DNA of 64,000 nt from Oscarella lobularis (taxonomy: Eukaryota; Porifera; Homoscleromorpha; Homosclerophorida; Oscarellidae). A program made the translations under genes and the position numbers. The stretch is taken from assembly GCF_947507565.1 (NCBI RefSeq), contig NC_089181.1:1420536-1484535 (forward strand), in the 5' to 3' direction. Positions 10,177 to 21,035 of this stretch are shown in pieces; the stretch's first letter is position 1; every line of letters begins with the position of its first letter. The notes below the pieces were generated by a model. It searched no databases and was not told the DNA's origin. It was given only the letters and a program-made list of their open reading frames with translations.

Positions 10177-10859
10177 TTACTGGCGCTGAATAAAGGAAGA
10201 GGTGTTTATTTTTATTCCTTGTTCTGCATAGAATTTGTCACAAGCGATGAACACACGCTTCTGTGTTTCTGGAGGTGGACGGTCGAAACTAAATGTAAAA
10301 AATTGCGTACACAATTGAACATCAATCTCGACTGAGTTGTACCAGTATTCGGCTAAATGTGTTAATGCCGAACGATTAGACGCGGTTATTTTGATTTTCT
10401 TCAAATGTGATAATATCACTGCCAAATACAAATTTAAAAATCGTCTATGACAATTTAAAAATCGTCAAAAACGAATTACAAGGACATACGTGATGCAGCT
10501 TGTTCCTTAAACTCTTCTTTAGAGAAATAAAAGTCAATTTTTAGATAAGTATCTAGATTTAATCCAGCTTAAATAAAGGTGCTTAAATAAAGGTGCTAAA
10601 ACTTACTCTTTGCGTCTAGGTTGTCCTCGAGTGCAATTGCTGGTGAAAAAAACGATTAAAACAATTTAATTAACATTAAATTGGATTTTACCCTGCGCTT
10701 TGTGCGGTGATGGTGTCGATGGTGTCGATGGTGGTGATAGTGGCGCTAGCGGAAAACGATTAAAACAATTCACGCAGTTTTCATTAACATTAAATTGGAT
10801 TTTACCCTGCGCTTCGTGCGGTGATGGTGTCGATGGTGGCGATGATGGAGATGGTGGCG
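10177..10859 (-). CDS. 3' end of an unknown multi-exon gene with duplicated Pro-rich exons
   Basis: Five exons join in phase on the minus strand: 10,806-10,859, 10,692-10,745, 10,607-10,639, 10,490-10,516 and 10,177-10,418. Each junction has GT and AG, all in phase 1, and the joined frame is open to a TAA at 10,177. The first two exons are 54-bp near-copies, each encoding an 18-residue Pro/Ser piece of the form PPSTPSPHEAQ. The next two are small charged exons (AIALEDNLDAK and KEFKEQAAS). The last exon encodes about 80 residues beginning LILSHLKKIKITASN and ending SSFIQRQ, with no family I recognise. The 5' part of the gene lies beyond 10,900 and could not be found. The consistent phase and the preserved frame argue for a real gene. 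Confidence 0.55.
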
Positions 10860-10905
10860 CTAGCGGAAAACGATTAAAACAATTCACGCAGTTTTCATTA
10901 CATTA
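10665..10905 (-). repeat. Tandem duplication of an intron-exon unit (about 114 bp)
   Basis: The unit comprises the 54-bp Pro-rich exon plus its following intron (donor CAG/GTAAAATCC, acceptor TTTTCCGCTAG). The two copies are nearly identical over intron as well as exon, so the duplication is recent. Internal ggtgtcgat/ggtggcgat triplet variation changes the Ser/Pro/Thr content between copies. Confidence 0.8.
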
Positions 10906-11940
10906 ATTTGATTAAAAAATCCGGAAACACGTGTCGACTTCTTTCTGACGCATACTCTTAATCCGTTAAGAGATCTTTAAAAAGTTTTATCGCTGCAACG
11001 ATATATACAGCTTTATCGACTCTTTCAAATTAAATAATTTCGAAAAATCTTTGGAACACTTATTCGCTTATTTTTGACGTAGATTCCAAATCTGCAATCA
11101 GATTTTAGATACACCTTACAGGTAAAAAGTTACAAAAGTGTTAATGCCTTCTTTTCCATGATTCTGACGTCAAAAGTACTAAAACACTTTGCAATATTAT
11201 TCTCTCTACAACACAACCTTTATCGTCATTCTACACTTAAACAAACCCAAATTAATTGCTTCTTTGCCCCTGTGTAGTTGTTCTCAAAAGAGACGCGTGT
11301 TCACTTGCGGAATTACAATAGCGTATGTTAATTTCACTTATCGGACCATTTCACTTGTCGGTCCCCCTAATATCTTTGGGGGTCGGATAACCGAGGATCT
11401 ACTCTACTACGTTACGCTACGTTACGCTACGTTACGCTAACTACGCCCAGATCTAATAAAGAGAGGGATTGAAAACTCGCCGTAATCAGGTGATTTTTTC
11501 AGTTATAGGTCTGCTGCGTTCGTCCCGGATAATTATACTATATGGATGTACAAAGTCGAACAAAGTTACTTCCTTCCCGTTTGATCGCTGCTCTAATTTC
11601 CAATTTCTAGCAAGTAGTAAATCATCTGCACATGAACTGATGTTGCTGCTGTTGCTGATATTTTGCTAGATAAGTTTCGTTCAATGTCAAACTAGCGAGG
11701 CTGTGTAAAACGCGGAACGGAACGGAACGGAACGGAACGGAATTCCATCCCGGATAAATAGTTCCCGGATGTTTTTCCCGGATTATCAGAAGACAACGCA
11801 ACGCTAAAAAACACAAACACAAAACAAACAAAACACAAAACCACAAACAATCAAACTCAACAATCAACAACACAGGCTGTCAAATTACAATCCAAATTCA
11901 CAATAAAGATGGCGCCTGTGAACAGCTGTCAATTGCTCTC
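10906..11940. other. Non-coding with short tandem repeats
   Basis: Two simple repeats are visible: ctacgttacg-type 10-mers at about 11,402-11,441, and five to six ggaac pentamers at about 11,713-11,742. An A/C-rich low-complexity tract follows at 11,800-11,880. I see no coding exon. Confidence 0.6.
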
Positions 11941-14025
11941 TTATGCCTTCCGTGATGTGCTAGTCTTCCTTAGTAAAAGTCTGATTTTCCTTAAAACGAA
12001 AGATTTCCTCATATGGAAATGCACAACCTCTTTCTTTTGGGTAACTCTCAAGTTCCCCTCACCATCTCTGAACTCTCGGAATTCTTTTCTCGCAATCACC
12101 ATGTCGTGAGGCGGGTCTGGAACTGTTGGCGGTACACGGATGCCGCTACAGCAACCGTAGCACATCCGTATTTGCGTTCCTAGTGGACGCAAAATGTAGA
12201 ATTTACCACTTTCCACGAAGGCGGCTTTTTTGGCTGGCGTGGCCGTGTTTGAACCGAGGATGCCTTACGCTTCCTCTTGCGAGGACGCGCGTATGTCCCA
12301 GCTTTTTTTCCAGCCCGAGCAGACACCCCTCTGAAAACCAGGTTGTCAGACTGGGGCCTCGCTTTGATGAAGCGGTTGTCAGTGTCAGCATCTCATGCAG
12401 ACAACCATTTTCTTCTGCGACTGCCAACACGTGGGAACACAGCTCCTTTTCATGGTAGCCACGGCAGTCGCAGGAAAAGCGCCTGTTCTTGTTTTTGGTC
12501 ACAAAGTTGGGCTTGATGGATGACGCACTCGCAACCATCCAGGAAGTGCAGCTGTGAGGAGCTGAGACAATGCTGCCTTTTTCATTTACCAAGTGAGCCG
12601 CTTTCGACCACATTTCATCGTACAGAATCGGTGGTAAGTCTAAAGCCTGATACGGAACTGAAAAAGGCGGGCAAGGAGAAGTAGCCATTTGATCAGAACT
12701 ATCGCTGCTTTCGTCTTCCACAAGCTCTTCTGGAGAACTTTCACGCATTTCGCAAATGGGTACAAAGTCGTAGAACCTGCGGAGAATTGCTGCTCGTTGT
12801 TTCTCGGTAAGACGACTTGTCTCGGCGCTTGAAGCTCCTAACGCTTTTACGTTTGGCTTGAATGTGTAGGAACCTTCATCAAAAACTGCTCGGTCGACGT
12901 TTCTTTGCTGCTTTGCGTTTATTTGCTTCATACTTTTGACGAAAGTTGGCCAATAGCATCTTTTCCCTTGCATTTCTCTCTTTATTTTGGAATTTATAGA
13001 TTCGTTGTTGTTATTGTAGTAGAGCGTTATTGGCGAAAGTCCAGCTCGTTGACGGACAGGCGCAATCATGCATTTTTTATATCATTTGCAACTTTTCGAC
13101 GAAAGTATTCAAAAAACTTCCCACTTTTTTTCTTGCCTGCTGCAAGTTCTCTTTCTGCCAACTCCTTTTCTAAGGCAGAAAGTTGTTCATCAAATGACAC
13201 TTCATTTGAAGCGTGAATTAATCCTCTTTGATTCTCACCATCTCCAAATATGTCCCTGCAAAATGCTCTCTTCGCCATTTGTCCGACTCCAAGTTTCGTC
13301 AATTTCATTTCGATGTTGTCTCTGACATGTTTTGTGCACAATGTATTGCCAGCTCTAGGCATGCTTTTCTGCAACCCTTGAAAATATCCCTTTCTCTATC
13401 CGTCCCAATCCAATTAGCATTTTTCAGTTCAGGGCACAAACAAGTCAGTTCTTTTCCCAATTGCGTGAAAGTTTCAGCTGCTTTTGATACGTGCATAAAA
13501 ACTGGTCCGATCATTACAGGGGATTTTCCACTTTCCTGAGAATTCAAAAGTGGGTGACTCTAAGTAATTATAGTCGCCAGGAACCTTCCCAAGTCAAACG
13601 TTGAATCTACTCCCATTATGACAGTTATCTTCTTCTGTTAGAAATTTTTTCATGTCGCTTAGCTGCTGTTGCGTAGCTAGGACGCACATCAGTTCTGGCG
13701 CTGAAATAACCAGCAGCAAAAAAGGATTTTCAGTTGCACAGTCATCTTTACAAAATTCTACAAGACGAAACATTTGGTCTTGTTGTTCATGTGTCAGTAC
13801 GCCTTTGATGCTTCTTTTAGCGTTTCTGATTTCCTGCATGTATCTAGGAAGAGATCCAAGCAACTTCATCTTCACGACACCTCCCTGTTCTTCGACAATT
13901 TCATCATAAACAGTCAGCGTGTCTTTGCCCTCTTTCAACTTTTTAGCTAGGGCGATTTTCATATTGGCTGAGGATTTTCTGTACGGTTTCTGGGAAAATG
14001 ATGATCCGTGAGGGCAAGGTACGAT
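11941..14025 (-). pseudogene. MULE-like transposase with SWIM zinc finger, 3' part (split by piggyBac)
   Basis: On the minus strand the motifs run LGSLPRYMQEIRNAKR (about 13,840), VLATQQQLSDMKKFL, IMGVDSTFDLGRFL (first catalytic Asp region), NWIGTDRERDIFKG (second acidic region) and CTKHVRDNIEMKL. A region with YYNNNNESINSKIK follows, then a SWIM finger (FSCDCRGYHEKELCSHVLAVAEENG, about 12,445-12,485; C-x-C-xn-C-x-H) and a C-terminal CYGCCSGIRVPP ... VHFHMRKS. This is the order of MULE-type transposases. Frame changes near 13,600, 13,340, 13,070 and 12,215 (the last in an A run) and a stop near 13,565 make it a pseudogene or an indel-rich assembly. The upstream part continues at 16,846 across the piggyBac insertion. 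Confidence 0.75.
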
Positions 14026-14029
14026 TTAA
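14026..14029. repeat. Left TTAA target-site duplication of piggyBac
   Basis: TTAA directly precedes the CCCTATAGGTGTCA terminal sequence. The matching TTAA is at 16,842-16,845. Confidence 0.9.
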
Positions 14030-16841
14030 CCCTATAGGTGTCAACGCCCCGTGTACGGGGCGTCGTGACGTCATTGTTTGTACGTTGTGTACACGAAGAA
14101 AGAACCTACGTAGCAGTAGAGGCTTAGCGTACTTTACTAGTGTATGAATAAAGGCTTCGAATGACGTATTGTGACGTCGCGTATGTTTTCGGTAACCAAG
14201 GACTCTGAGGGCGTTTCCAAAATGGCGGATCGCGATCACCTTCGACGAGCTTCAGCAGCTAACGCCGACTCTTTTTTGGCTTGCGCTCTCTTAGAAGATA
14301 GCTCGGAAGATGAAGAAGTCGTAGAATCATCTTTTGAGACTTCGGGAAGTAAGTAACAGGTTTCGCTTTCGATCGTTTTCGGTTAGGGGCCCCCCGATGA
14401 ATTTTCTAACGAACGAATTTTTTAGGCGACGAAAGCGATGTTGAAGCGTTGGAAAGTCATATCGACGATGACCGCGAGCCATCCGAAGACGAAGAAAGCG
14501 AGAATTCGAACGGTAAAGTACGACGACCAACTTCCGCTCTCTTGAATATACTTCCGGTTTAGATCGAAGCGATTCGGATGACGAAGAAGACGAAAACGAG
14601 CCTATTCGGAGGCAAAGACCAACGGCGAGAGGTCGAGGAGCAGGATTACGAGGCCGTGGACGTCGAGGGCGTGGCGCAAGACGCCAAATTCCGCAGGAAG
14701 ACTCTGACGAGTCCGACGAGTGGACAGAAGACTGGGAAGGCATCGAAAGAGAAGAATTCTCGTCTAGATCGGGTCCATCAAGGATTCTAGCCGGCGCATT
14801 TGATGCAATAAAGTAATTCCTATTGACAAAATAATTAGCAATTTTATGAAAATATATTTTTTAGTTTTTTTTTCTTTTTTTTACTGAAGCGGTTTGGCAA
14901 CTGTTAGTTGTCAATACTAATCTCAATGCGGCGGAAAAATATACCGGACGAGGTCGAACATGGAGTCCAGTCAGTGTTGAGGTAATTAGGACAGATACTG
15001 ACGGTAATTTTTCTGATAATAATCTTTAGGAGATGAAGGCATTCTTTGGATTGATTATTCTGATGGGGTACATGCGATTTCCTCGCATTGAAGACTATTG
15101 GCAAAGGGCTATTCCAATACTTAGTTGCAATCTGCGAGATGTGATGACACTTACTAGGTAACCTTTCTTTGACGAGACTATTTTCTAATACAGTATGTTC
15201 GGTAGGTTTTGGCAAGTTCTAAGGTTCTTCCATGTCTGTGATCCGGCTAGCGAACTGCCAAACGGAGATCCTAATTACGACAAGCTGCAAAAAATTCGAC
15301 CCCTGATAAATCTTTTGGGTGCAGCGTTCAAGGCCGAATATGATTGTGAACGGGAAATTACAATAGATGAAGCTATGATTCCGTATAAAGGACGTATTGG
15401 ATACAAACAATACATGAAGGATAAACCTACTAAATGGGGTATCAAGGTTTGTGTGATAAATAGAAGATGCTGTACATATATTACTCATTTCTTTAGGTTT
15501 TTATTTTGGCGGAGTCATCGACCAGATACATCTACAAGTTTGAAATCTATACGGGAAAAAAGACGGTTACTGCTGGGGAACACGGCTTGTCTACGCAAAT
15601 CGTCTTGGACTTGATGGAAGGACTCGAGGGAAAGGGACATATTCTTTATACAGACAATTACTACTCGTCGCCCACCCTGTTTGATCTTTTGTGGGACAAA
15701 ACCATTTATTGCTGTGGAACAGTTCGACCCCATCGAAAGGATTTCCCAAAGAGTCTGAAGATTGGCCTTCCAAAGAAGAAGGACGTCAAGAGAGGATTCT
15801 ACAAATATCTTTGCAGGAATCACATGATGGCTTGCGTTTGGTATGACCGAAGATTCGTTTTTTTCCTGTCAACGGCGCATGTTCCGAGGCTCCCAGATGG
15901 AACAGTTCCAACAACGTCACGGAGAGATGGAAGGCATAGAGTCGACGTCGAATGTCCGCCCCTACTTGAGCCCTACATCAAGAACATGAGGGGTGTCGAC
16001 AGGGGCGACCAAATAACGGCCCTTTACAACGTCGGGCGGAAATGTAGGAAGCCCTGGAGACGTATTGCCTTTTGGCTGTTGGAGGCAGCGCTTCTGAACG
16101 CCTATATTGTCGAGGGCCACATTGTCGATGAAAGACACAAAAGTACAAGCGCCAAACGAGATTTCCGCGCCTTTCGCCTCGAACTAGCGGTGGATCTGAT
16201 CGGCGGTTATTCGGGAAGAAAAAAACCAGGAAGGAAAAGGCAGCGTAAAGATTTGAGGCTAGATACATCATTGCCTCATCTTCCTGTAGCTGGAAGTACT
16301 CGCCTTCAATGTGTGCGCTGCAGCGAGAAAACCAAAAGGATGAAAAAGAGAATTCGTCACGAACCGTGCACTCGATGCACCACATGCGACGTGCATCTTT
16401 GCCTGACTCCGGGTCGTAATTGTTTCAAGGAATATCACACGTTGAACAAATTGTAGGTGAACGTCAGTTGGAATTGTCCCTGTAGTGTTTTGAGCCGTCA
16501 GTATCATGATTTTAGTTCACTTCCGGTTTCTTCTCTAAAATAAAAAGGTTCTGATTCTTGCAAAAGGTGCTGAAACCAAGTACATGAAATTTTTACAAGG
16601 AAGTGCTTATCTGAAAACTATGAGCCGTTTCAGGTATTTTTTTAGATTTTTTGGTTTTTATTTTTTTTTCGCGTTGCTATGGCGACCGCAACGTTGCTGA
16701 CATTCTTCTTTAGTCACTTCTAATTGGAAATGACAAAGGTTGCTAGGGACAATGCCGCTTTGCCACCAAGCTATTTTGAATCCCGCGGGTGACATGCGCA
16801 TTTCCGGTAACCGGATATACTTAATTCTGACACTGAAAGGG
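14030..16841 (+). mobile_element. Complete piggyBac DNA transposon
   Basis: The ends are imperfect inverted repeats: CCCTATAGGTGTCA on the left against CCCTTTCAGTGTCA read inward from the right. They are flanked by TTAA on both sides, the hallmark of piggyBac. Length is about 2.8 kb and it encodes one spliced transposase with its three catalytic Asp motifs present. Removing the element and one TTAA rejoins the two parts of the minus-strand MULE-like gene at VILQYMFDDEEH, so it inserted into that gene. A subterminal palindrome (cgccccgtgtacggggcg, 14,046-14,063) lies just inside the left end. Confidence 0.93.
14222..16456 (+). CDS. piggyBac transposase
   Basis: Exons: 14,222-14,348, 14,426-14,512, 14,563 to about 14,812, about 14,865 or 14,890 to 14,981, 15,030-15,161, 15,208-15,447 and 15,497-16,456. 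The N-terminal exons encode an acidic region (LLEDSSEDEEVVESS, then SDDEEDENEPI) and an RGRG-type basic stretch. The catalytic core has TIDEAMIPYKGR, LYTDNYYSSP and MRGVDRGDQ, the three conserved Asp positions. The C-terminus carries a Cys-rich zinc-binding domain (CVRCSEKTKR ... CTRCTTCDVHLC ... C..EYH). All junctions are clean except the one into the fourth exon, where the frame does not close around a poly-T tract (14,865-14,882); a homopolymer error or an unusual splice is likely. Otherwise it looks recently active. It would cut and paste the element at TTAA sites. Confidence 0.85.
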
Positions 16842-16845
16842 TTAA
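16842..16845. repeat. Right TTAA target-site duplication of piggyBac
   Basis: TTAA follows the inverted terminal sequence ending cactgaaaggg. Confidence 0.9.
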
Positions 16846-17335
16846 TGCTCTTCATCATCGAACATGTATTGTAATATAACATGTAAAAGTGCTTTTGTAG
16901 ATGCCATGTCTATGACTTCGTAAAGTCGACGTTTGAAATCTTTGTGACTACCGTGAACCCAGTAAGTCACCTTTTTTGTCATAGTGTCCTGGCCTGTATT
17001 CAGAAGGACGAACAGGCAGGCGTTTTACAGCCAATTCATTCCCATCGTCTTTGTCTTCGGTGGCAAAAAAGTACCGGTGCTGCACTCGGTTGTTCTTAAA
17101 AGTGCCAAGATCGTCCGCTTTGATGTCTTCTGGGTGCTGCAATTTGCTAGTATCGACAAGAAACGTTGCATTTATCGTGCAGCCAACCGGATGCTCTGTG
17201 CATACATCCGAGCTATGCTTTCAACCCACGCCAATTATCAATTGCAGAACCTCCTCCGGAATGATCCCTTTTTTGTCGTACGCGAACATAGGAATCTTCT
17301 TGTTAACTCTTACCTTCGTCTTTCCGTTGAGTCCA
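16846..17335 (-). pseudogene. MULE-like transposase, 5' part
   Basis: This is the upstream half of the gene at 11,941-14,025. On the minus strand it reads KTKVRVNKKIPMFAYDKKG, a TGA, then CTEHPVGCTINATFLVDTSK, LQHPEDIKADDLGTFKNN, and after a frame change VTYWVHGSHKDFKRRL ... ALLHVILQYMFDDEEH, which runs into the TTAA of the piggyBac insertion. It ends upstream at about 17,335, where the sequence becomes GC-rich. One stop and one frameshift are visible. Confidence 0.7.
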
Positions 17336-17700
17336 GGCCGTCACGACAGGCACGGGTCGGCTACCAACCGTTGTTGGCTTGGCCCCGGTCCCGGCGGGCA
17401 GCCTCCTGTCAAACCCCTGGGTCGCTGATTCGGCATGCTGCCCCCTACCCGCGCGCCTGAGGAGATGCCGGCACCAGCCGCGATTCCCGGATTCCGGCAC
17501 GGAAGCTACCCACCCGGCACCTTTCACGCTGGTAGTCCAGCGGAGAGAAGTAGGGAGGGAAGAGAGGGAAGCAAAGCGTGGCGTCTAGCGGACCGCGTGT
17601 CGCAAAGTGGTTAGTCCGGGCACTGATTCCCAGTTACATAGCGCGGGAACGCCCCGCAGGCACGTGCAGTATCCCGACAAAGTCCCGTTAACCGCATTTA
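17336..17700 (+). repeat. GC-rich dispersed sequence, possible tRNA-derived SINE
   Basis: Composition changes sharply at the end of the MULE-like gene. Near 17,600-17,625 the phrase gtcgcaaagtggttagtccg resembles a tRNA A box as found in SINE heads. I cannot find a convincing B box or a second copy in this window, so the SINE call is tentative. Confidence 0.3.
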
Positions 17701-18748
17701 ACCTACACTTAAATGTTGTTTTTTCTGTAATATTTGCTAAAAAGGTATTTTGGCATGTTTGCTGAATATTGCCGTTATATAACCTTCTAGATGTCGGTTG
17801 AATGGACTCGGAATCACCGTCGCTATCACCTAACCTCAAAGGCAGATTCAATAGAGGAGATGACGAACGCTTCACTTGTGAACTCCTATGCTTTTTGCTC
17901 AATTTGGTATTGGTGAGGACAGGCTGAAGAGCGTCCTAATGATTTAAATAATGAACCGCTTCAATCAGATGAAGTGAACCATCGCTGCCGTTGGCCTGTT
18001 GCCGGAGTGGAACGGGGAGTCGCTATTCAAGATCTTGTCCACTCGGATCCCACTGCGCAACATTGCATTTGACTTGGTAAACCTGGCATAGGGCATTCCC
18101 AACGACGTCGCCAAAGTCGCTGGCGTAAGCACCTCTAGCGCAGTAGCCATCCATCTATAAAAAATGCATCAAATTTTACTTAATATCCCTGATCCTGCTG
18201 CAACAACATTTGCATAGTACAATACTCAGCGCGAATCCAGGATCAAATAGGGCAGGGGACCACAATATTTTTCAAGGGACACGCCCCCTAAGCCAAAACA
18301 TTAAAGCCAAAAATGGCGCCAAAGCAAAAGGGAGGGCCTGACTTTGGTGAGTCTAATTTGTTGTTGACATGTTTTTACAGTACCTCTTTGAGGATATTTC
18401 CTGTAACCCAAGGCATAGCTGCCAACTCTCCCGCTTTAGCGGGAGAACTCCCGCTTTTGAGGCAAAAATTGGCCTCCCGCCCGCTTTCCAAAAAAAGACG
18501 TTTTTCTCCCGCTTTGGGGACTTTCCTAGAACTATATGCGATATATATACTGTAATGTGTCGGCTCTACTAGTTGAGTGATACTGTGCCATCGCACGCGT
18601 CATCAGACATCTGCAGTCACGTCACACAGCTGTAGGACCGACTCGTCTGAAGATAATTTGTGTTGCGCGTGCGCAATAAGCGTTTGTCTTCCTGCCGCTT
18701 TCCCTTACCAAGCCACTAGCTGGACGTTCAAGGTGAAAGCGTACCGAC
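17701..18748. other. No gene recognised
   Basis: A minus-strand exon-like frame at about 18,025-18,155 (beginning MDGYCARGAYASDFGD) has no identifiable family. Around 18,425-18,510 the text ctcccgctttagcgggag and related words form small hairpins. No terminal repeat of the following hAT-like element could be proved. Confidence 0.4.
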
Positions 18749-20430
18749 ATGAGTAGGACTGGAGAGGAGCAGACTGCGGACAAAGACGCTGGCAGCGACA
18801 AGTCTACGGCTCGTGCTGACGATACATAGAGACCTCCGGGACGCCAACGCAAATACAGAAGCAAATACCTTTCAGAGTGGACGAAGGAGTATCCGACGAT
18901 CTCATCTTCCCCCAAAGGAGAGTCCTTTGCGTTCTGCTCTGCGTGTGACAGCCACATAAATGTGTCACATGGTGGTCGGCACGACATTCAGAAGCATTTT
19001 GAAACGTCCAAACACAAATTAGCTGTCAAAGCACGGAAGGGAGCGCAATCTCTGACGAGCCATTGGCATAGTGCCACTGCCAGTGCTGAGGGAGACCGCA
19101 CAATCGCTGCTGAGGTTCTATTCACTGGATTTTTGCTGGAGCACAACTTGCCAATCGCAGCGGCGGACGCTGCCGGGAAGTTGTTTCCCAAAATGTTCCC
19201 AGACTCGAAAATTGCACCCAAATACCACTGTGGCCGAACAAAGACGACCCATATCATCAATGGAGCTATAGCACCAGAATTAAAGAGCCAGGTGAAAGCA
19301 ATGATTGATGAGAGTCCATGGTTCTGCTTAGCCACTGATGCCAGTAGTGATGAATGCGACAAGTACTTGCCAGTTTTGATTCGTCACCAGAATCCCACTA
19401 CAGGGCGAATCATCACTTCCCTACTGGATATGCCAGCCATTTCGAAGGGAGATGCGGCTAGTCTCTTTACGACATGCGATGCGGTAATTCAAGAAGCGGA
19501 CTTGAGTTGGAAGCACTGTGTTGCGTATTCTTCCGACAATGCCAGTGTGATGATCGGGAGACACAACAGTCTGCTAAGCAAAATCCGCGACGCACAGAAA
19601 GATGCTGGAGCTGTGCAGAGTGTGTTTGATGTTGGCTGCCCATGCCATCTTTGCCATCTCTGCGCACAGAAAGGGGCAAAGGCTTTATCTGTGAAGGTAG
19701 AGAACGTCATCATAGATCTCTATTACCATTTTGAGAAGAGCGTGAAGCGGAAGGCTGAACTGCGGGAGTATATGGAGTTCACCGAAGTAGAGGTCAGGAA
19801 GGTTCTCAAGCACGTGAGCACACGGTGGCTTAGCCTGGGCAAGAGTGTGACAAGGACCTTGCAGCAATGGGATGGACTCAAGCCTTATTTCCTATCCAAA
19901 TTTGGGGACCTTGCACAGAAAAGTGGAGAGCGCGAAAATCGACTTGTGAAGATTTTCAAAGATCCGTATTCCAAGCTCTACTTTCTGTTTGTACAGCAAG
20001 TGATTGGAATGTTTGACACACTCAATACTGTTCTACAAGCTGAACATCCACTAGTGAATGTGATTCACCAGTTACTTGCTACCTTGCACCGTCAACTGCT
20101 GTCCTGTTTTGTAAAACCCAACGTCATCACGTCGACTTCTGATGTAGTGGCCATTGACTTGTCATCTGACAATCTCCTGTCTATTTCTGAGGTGCAAGTT
20201 GGGCTCCAGGCTCTGCAGTATGCTGCTACTGAAGAGCTTGATGCGAATCCGGAGAAGTACAATCGCTTTTTCCAAGATGCTCTTGGCTTCTACATGAATT
20301 GCACCCTATACATGCGGAAATCAATTCCCATTCTGAAAAGTAATGTCTTACAGAGCCTGACATTCCTCTCTCCCCGACACAGGCAGAAAGCAAAAGTCAC
20401 AGAGATATTGGCTCTTACCGCACGTTTCCC
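18749..20430 (+). pseudogene. hAT-like transposase, 5' part (split by the Merlin element)
   Basis: The frame starts at the ATG at 18,749. After a TAG at 18,827-18,829 it continues through a zinc-finger-like FCSACDSHINVSHGGRHDIQKHFETSKHK, then hAT-like features: CLATDASSDECDKYLPVLI, VAYSSDNASVMIG, CPCHLCHLCAQKG and STRWLSLGKSV. It runs open to 20,430, where the Merlin element begins. The remainder continues at 23,685. Apart from the TAG (about codon 27) and the insertion, the frame is intact, so this was a young copy when hit. The later open codons (to 20,596) are read from Merlin sequence and are not hAT protein. Confidence 0.8.
20423..20430. repeat. Left 8-bp target-site duplication of the Merlin element (CGTTTCCC)
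   Basis: CGTTTCCC occurs directly before the terminal GGAAATATTG and again directly after the mirror-image right end at 23,685-23,692. An 8-bp duplication fits Merlin/IS1016 transposition. Confidence 0.88.
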
Positions 20431-21035
20431 GGAAATATTGTTCCGTACGGGTCCGAGCGCCAAGAAACGGGGCCTGGCCCCGCCGGGGCCATCTGCGCAC
20501 ATCTACGCAGCTGGCCCCGCCTTCGACGGGGCCAGCTCGTTCTATATAGAGCAGCGCATGGCCTCGTCTAAGACGGGGCCAGATCGCTCTATATAGAGGA
20601 GCTTGTGGCCCGTCTAAGACGGGGCCAGCTCGCTCTATATAGGGAATCGTTTGGCCCCGTCTCAGACGGGGCCAAACAAACATTTATAGACGTTCACCAT
20701 GCGGCGTCGAACACGGGGCCAACCGGGCATTTCGCTCGCTTTCTTAGAGATGGCCCGGGGCCAGTTCCAATACGGGGTTTTCATACGGGACGTCGTCTTT
20801 AGAGCATTTTTCGTCTGGGTTCTGTTATCGCCCTATCGCGTTTCTCACGTTATCTGCGTTCACGAAGCTTTATTATGCGCACGTTCGAAGGGCACAGTGA
20901 TGATCGAGACAAAAAAGAACGACAAACGAGAGGTCTCTTCCCCACTGCTAACTAACTACAGCGTCCTCGCAGTCTATGGCAGCGGGTACAGCTGCGCAAT
21001 GTGACGGAGAATGCTCTCGAACGCCGCCGCACCGT
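20431..21035 (+). repeat. Left long terminal inverted repeat of the Merlin element
   Basis: This arm matches, in inverted orientation and nearly without change, 23,087-23,684. It contains the 3' ends of the left gene and an array of short palindromes close to the terminus. Confidence 0.9.
20461..20692. promoter_or_regulatory. Subterminal array of short palindromes (left), putative transposase-binding sites
   Basis: Repeated hairpin-capable words of the form TGGCCCCGTCTNAGACGGGGCCA (given here as a consensus of about 9-bp arms) alternate with the palindrome CTATATAG. About five GGCC hairpins and four CTATATAG words occur in this arm and in the mirrored right arm at about 23,425-23,650. Binding by the transposase is inference from the position and the regular spacing. 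Confidence 0.6.

Noticed and set aside
11713-11742. GGAAC pentamers as satellite DNA
   Set aside because: Only five to six copies, so a simple microsatellite.
20431-20596. C-terminal extension of the hAT protein (KKRGLAPPGPSAHIY...)
   Set aside because: These codons are read from the terminal repeat of the Merlin insertion.
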